The notes beneath the pieces were generated by a model. That model saw nothing but the letters and a program-made list of their open reading frames with translations, did not search any database and was not told where the DNA came from. Of a DNA stretch of 64,000 nucleotides, positions 62,201 to 64,000 are shown in pieces; position 1 is the first letter of the stretch; each line of letters starts with the position of its first letter. Both the position numbers and the translations under genes were made by a program. This stretch comes from Coturnix japonica. Lineage: Eukaryota; Chordata; Aves; Galliformes; Phasianidae. The stretch spans positions 372,001 through 436,000 of the forward strand of contig NC_029528.1 in the NCBI RefSeq assembly GCF_001577835.2. The letters are read 5' to 3'.

Positions 62201-63465
62201 ATTAGGCACTAGAAAACACGTATCTTACCATCATAATCTTGACACCTTCTCTTAGGTGGAGGATTTCTGCCAAATGAACTGGGATTGCTATGATTGTTAT
62301 AATAATTTGACCAACTCTCTGTTGTGTTTTCAAGATGGTGCGCAGGTGCAATTACAGTAACAGCACTGGGAATAGACTGTGCAGCAGAATACTGTTCAGT
62401 AGAGTTACTAGCAGATGCAGAAACTGGATTATATGTGCCTTCAACATCATTTCGTTCACTCTTGAATTTTGATCTCTCACGGTGCTCTGGTTAAAAAACA
62501 AAATGAAATCAAAACAATTCAGGTAAGCCTTCGTGATTTGTTCTGTATATCAGAGCCCTTGAGGAAAAAAATAAAAACCCTAGACAACAACAGACACTTG
62601 CTTAAATATTCAGCATTCTTAACATTAAATTGTTCTTGAAGGACATTAGTTTGGGCCATGGACCAACAACTAAACATAATGCAGGCAGGTTTTAAATATC
62701 AGAAAATTAGGTGGTTTCTTTACAAAATGAACATTCTTTCTTTTACTTCTTAGACTTTCTTGGATTATGGCTTTCTCTTTTAAAGTAGAAAGGGAGAATA
62801 AACTCAGCAAACCTCCACCCATCAGGTGGCCTCACAACACAGTTGTAATCTGTGCCTCCTGTTTTAGTTCTAAAACTTCTGAATTAACCCTAAAGCAATA
62901 AAGAATTGTGTGGTAACCACCATCTCTAAAAATGTTTTTCACTCTAACAAAGTGAAAAAGACTTAATACTATTTTGCAAAAAAATAGTGCATCTTTAAAA
63001 AAACAGTGGCTTTGTTAGTATATAGAGAACACAAATATCAGCTACTGATATTCACTGGTATACACCTGTGGATAAATTAAGACGTTAGCAAAGAAGAAAA
63101 CAATCCCTTTAATTATCGTACCCTGACAAACAGCATCTTAATGATTTCAGGAACACAAAGTTCTCTAAATTTGCTCAGATCGCTACAGCCTGCTAGACTA
63201 TACAATATGTAGGAGTCCCCACACATCACTGGCATTAGATGTCTTCCTAAAGCAACACCTTGAATACTCACCAACACTTCTGTTTGCATCATGGTCTTTG
63301 CTTCTACCCCTGCTGCGGCTCCGACTTCGACTCAACCCTCTGCTTTTACTCCGACTTTTGCTCCTGCCTCGCCGCCAGCTGGACTTGTCTCTGTACAGGT
63401 CACTCCTGTCATAGTATCTGTCATAGTCCCTCCATTTCCCATCATCTCTCCTTTTCTCTCTGGTT
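50160..63465 (-). CDS. RBM27: RBM27, RNA-binding protein 27, partial (5' exons beyond the right edge), 17 coding exons
   Basis: RBM27 and its paralogue RBM26 are nuclear RNA-binding proteins associated with ZFC3H1/MTR4-dependent exosome decay of polyadenylated RNA. Seventeen exons join in phase through GT-AG introns, giving 869 residues and a stop; the human protein is about 1060. In order: an RS-rich segment, a CCCH zinc finger (C-X8-C-X5-C-X3-H), Pro-rich stretches, an RRM (TKLEVRKIPPELNN ... NNRFIRVHWHRES), a Gln-rich region, a long coiled coil (KKKQEAMKLQQDMRKK onward), an RGG box, a second RRM-like unit beginning LTVGGFIEEEKDELLQHFS, and an acidic tail ending ESRSWRR. The N-terminal PWI-like domain must lie outside the window. 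RBM26 is excluded by the closer match to RBM27 in the Pro-rich and C-terminal parts. Confidence 0.95.
50801..50911 (-). CDS. RBM27: RBM27 coding exon w16
   Basis: AANQGSKFKDRRLQISWYKP, then KVPSVSTEVEEEESKEE. Supplies the last RRM strand (LQISW) and an acidic stretch. Acceptor ATCCAG, donor GAG|GTAAGA. Confidence 0.94.
51358..51444 (-). CDS. RBM27: RBM27 coding exon w15 (29-residue RRM exon, probably alternative)
   Basis: KFGDIEDLQEEDSPLSVVLT then FKSRSEAEN, the beta-2/beta-3/alpha-2 part of an RRM. Phase 0 on both sides (acceptor TTATAG, donor AAT|GTAAGT), so it may be included or skipped. It resembles the corresponding part of RBM26. Confidence 0.82.
52089..52280 (-). CDS. RBM27: RBM27 coding exon w14 (RGG box, start of second RRM)
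   Basis: AARLGILPAGRGKTVPAQ, GRGRGRGRGGRGRG, then LNHMVVDHRPKALTVGGF and IEEEKDELLQHFS. An RGG RNA-binding tract is followed by beta-1 and alpha-1 of an RRM. Donor TCT|GTAAGT. Confidence 0.95.
52388..52492 (-). CDS. RBM27: RBM27 coding exon w13 (coiled coil)
   Basis: AQKELLDAELDFHKRLSSGE, then DTTELRKKLNQLQVE. Acceptor TCTAAG, donor GAG|GTTAGT. Confidence 0.93.
52921..53085 (-). CDS. RBM27: RBM27 coding exon w12 (coiled coil)
   Basis: MLISKLEKNKAMKPEERAEI, then MKTLKELAGKISQLKDELKT and STPSKLKSKTE. Donor GAG|GTATGG. Confidence 0.94.
53194..53268 (-). CDS. RBM27: RBM27 coding exon w11 (coiled coil)
   Basis: EAMKLQQDMRKKKQEMLEKQ then IECQK, a Lys/Gln/Glu helix. Acceptor TCTTAG, donor AAG|GTAAGA. 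Confidence 0.93.
53763..53885 (-). CDS. RBM27: RBM27 coding exon w10
   Basis: TFPTSTSHSKMVYSSSNLKA, then MKPGAGSKPHDIQEALKKKQ. Leads into the coiled coil. Acceptor TTTCAG, donor CAG|GTACTG. Confidence 0.94.
54751..54879 (-). CDS. RBM27: RBM27 coding exon w9
   Basis: ALNKPLASGAYVLNKVPVKR, then RLGAAGGNQSDLSQ and AVVEDSQ. The GAYVLNKVPVK motif is conserved in the family. Acceptor ATGTAG, donor CAG|GTATGA. Confidence 0.93.
54994..55257 (-). CDS. RBM27: RBM27 coding exon w8 (end of RRM, Gln-rich)
   Basis: VAFQNDPEAALIQYLTNDEA ... NNRFIRVHWHRES completes the RRM. LLQQQQQQSPSQPLHHQLHL is a Gln/His-rich tail. Acceptor TTTTAG, donor AAG|GTACAG. Confidence 0.94.
55779..56000 (-). mobile_element. CR1 LINE 3' fragment in an RBM27 intron
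   Basis: The reverse complement ends ATTCTGTGATTCTAT. Other CR1 signatures are AACAGGCTGCCCTGGGAGGT and GTGGAGCCACTGTCCCT. It is about 220 bases, 5'-truncated, in the same orientation as the gene, between the two exons that split the RRM. Confidence 0.9.
56288..56441 (-). CDS. RBM27: RBM27 coding exon w7 (first part of RRM)
   Basis: QANNNQNKPGFLKKNQYTNT, then LEVRKIPPELNNITQLNEHF and SKFGTIVNIQ. Holds beta-1, alpha-1 and beta-2 of the RRM. Donor CAG|GTAAAA. Confidence 0.95.
56682..56829 (-). CDS. RBM27: RBM27 coding exon w6
   Basis: AANIIIQTEPPIPITNNSSN, then VTRVVLEPDSRKRSPSSLEC and PPLKKPWLGK. Acceptor TTCCAG, donor AA|GTAAGA. Confidence 0.93.
58338..58487 (-). CDS. RBM27: RBM27 coding exon w5
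   Basis: TYEPDGYNPEAPSITSAGRS, then QYRQFFTRAQTQRPNLIGLT and SGEMDTNPR. Acceptor TTATAG|AT, donor G|GTAGGA. Joined directly to w4, the junction codon reads His. Confidence 0.94.
58488..60058 (-). other. RBM27 intron between w4 and w5
   Basis: AT-rich 1.6-kb intron. I looked here for the longer human cassette segment (roughly 55 residues beginning RQPMYS) and did not recognise it. Confidence 0.5.
60059..60193 (-). CDS. RBM27: RBM27 coding exon w4
   Basis: RPPLTQSGLINNREQPGTSA ... RLPPPLPQNLLYTVSE. Pro-rich linker. Acceptor TTGTAG, donor C|GTAAGC, phase 1. Confidence 0.93.
61475..61708 (-). CDS. RBM27: RBM27 coding exon w3 (CCCH finger, Pro-rich)
   Basis: ERGFCVLGDLCQFDHGNDPL supplies the remaining C, C and H of the finger. 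A Pro/Met-rich stretch (IPFPPPPPGLPPPPGMLLPP) follows. The human Gly-Pro repeat is absent here (PMPGPARSLRIPVP). Donor A|GTAAGT. Confidence 0.94.
62229..62486 (-). CDS. RBM27: RBM27 coding exon w2 (linker, first Cys of CCCH finger)
   Basis: EHRERSKFKSERNDVEGTYN ... TTESWSNYYNNHSNPSSFGR, then PPPKRRCQDYD. The Cys opens the zinc finger. Acceptor AACCAG, donor G|GTAAGA. Confidence 0.92.
63272..63465 (-). CDS. RBM27: RBM27 coding exon w1 (RS-rich segment)
   Basis: TREKRRDDGKWRDYDRYYDR, then a run of RSKSRSKSR and SRSRSRSRGRSKD. The RS dipeptides form the arginine-serine domain. Acceptor TTTCTAG, donor G|GTGAGT. Numbering is from the window edge, not the gene's own. Confidence 0.92.
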
Positions 63466-64000
63466 CTAGAAAAACACAAATGTAGGCTACATTTATGAAA
63501 AGAGAAACTAATTCATGGACAGAAAGCAACTAAGGGAGGACTAACAAAAACTAGAAATGTGAGAAAGTTATAGATGAAGAAATCAGAAGAAGTTTTAGGA
63601 ATGATGTTGACTGTGTGTTGCTTGTGTGTGTCTTGGTGGAAGAGACAGGGGAAGTGCAGTAGGAACATCACCCCCACCACTGATTACTTTCATTTGTATA
63701 ACAAGGGAAAGAATGGAACTGACAACATTCCTAGGTATCAACATCGGAAAAGTACTGTCATTTTTTTTTCCCCAAGGAGATCAAAATCTAATGTAGGGTT
63801 CTCGTACACGCAGTCAGCATAGAAATATAATGCAGACAGAGGAAAGTGCGCAGTAAATCAGTGTTCTATATTATAACCTAGCTAAGACGTAGAAACCCTC
63901 AGTTAAAGACTGCTGGGAAATACAGAAGATATCAGCACTTTGATTCAACTACTAGCCTTTGTTCGCTGGAATCTGTACGGCTTCTCTGTGGACTAGAATG
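63466..64000 (-). other. RBM27 intron running to the window edge
   Basis: No exon recognised. The next upstream RBM27 exon (human counterpart ending in an SSER-type segment) must lie beyond 64000. Confidence 0.6.

Overview
This is a vertebrate nuclear window, almost certainly from a galliform bird and probably chicken. Three CR1 LINE fragments of avian type lie in it, the proteins match vertebrate families exon by exon, and GC-rich CpG islands sit in an AT-rich intronic background. The gene order RBM27 - POU4F3 - TCERG1 is the arrangement I recall for human 5q32, whose chicken counterpart I believe is chromosome 13. All three genes are on the minus strand.

Layout by window position. 1-1215: intergenic, nothing recognised. 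1216-30700: complete TCERG1 (transcription elongation regulator 1, CA150). I could place 21 coding exons, all with GT-AG introns and consistent phase, encoding 1016 residues with a 63-bp cassette exon or 995 without it. 29560-31220: CpG-island promoter of TCERG1, with seven CCAAT boxes, an E-box and a perfect CRE. 31220-38875: intergenic, with AT-rich islands and simple repeats. 38880-40640: complete two-exon POU4F3 (BRN3C), 326 residues, in a broad CpG island. 40640-47425: upstream flank of POU4F3 with several POU4-type sites and an ATOH1-type E-box. 47430-64000: 3' part of RBM27 (17 coding exons, 869 residues plus stop, and a long 3' UTR); its 5' exons lie beyond the right edge.

TCERG1 couples Pol II elongation to splicing (three WW and six FF domains). 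RBM27 is an RNA-binding nuclear RNA-decay factor (RS segment, CCCH finger, RRM, coiled coil, RGG). POU4F3 is a hair-cell and sensory-neuron transcription factor. The first two look like housekeeping genes flanking a tightly regulated developmental gene, so the non-coding flanks of POU4F3 are the likeliest place for unannotated function.

The most unusual coding feature is in POU4F3. Residues 174-197 of its POU-specific domain read like a class III POU protein (POU3F) instead of class IV, while the rest of the POU-specific domain and the homeodomain stay class IV. This suggests gene conversion or strong convergence. Other points: the long QA repeat of human TCERG1 and the GP repeat of human RBM27 are absent here; a 29-residue RBM27 exon completes a second RRM; and clustered POU4 motifs upstream of POU4F3 are candidate autoregulatory elements. 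No retroviral or other virus-like element was recognised. Comparisons with human proteins are from memory and should be checked by alignment.
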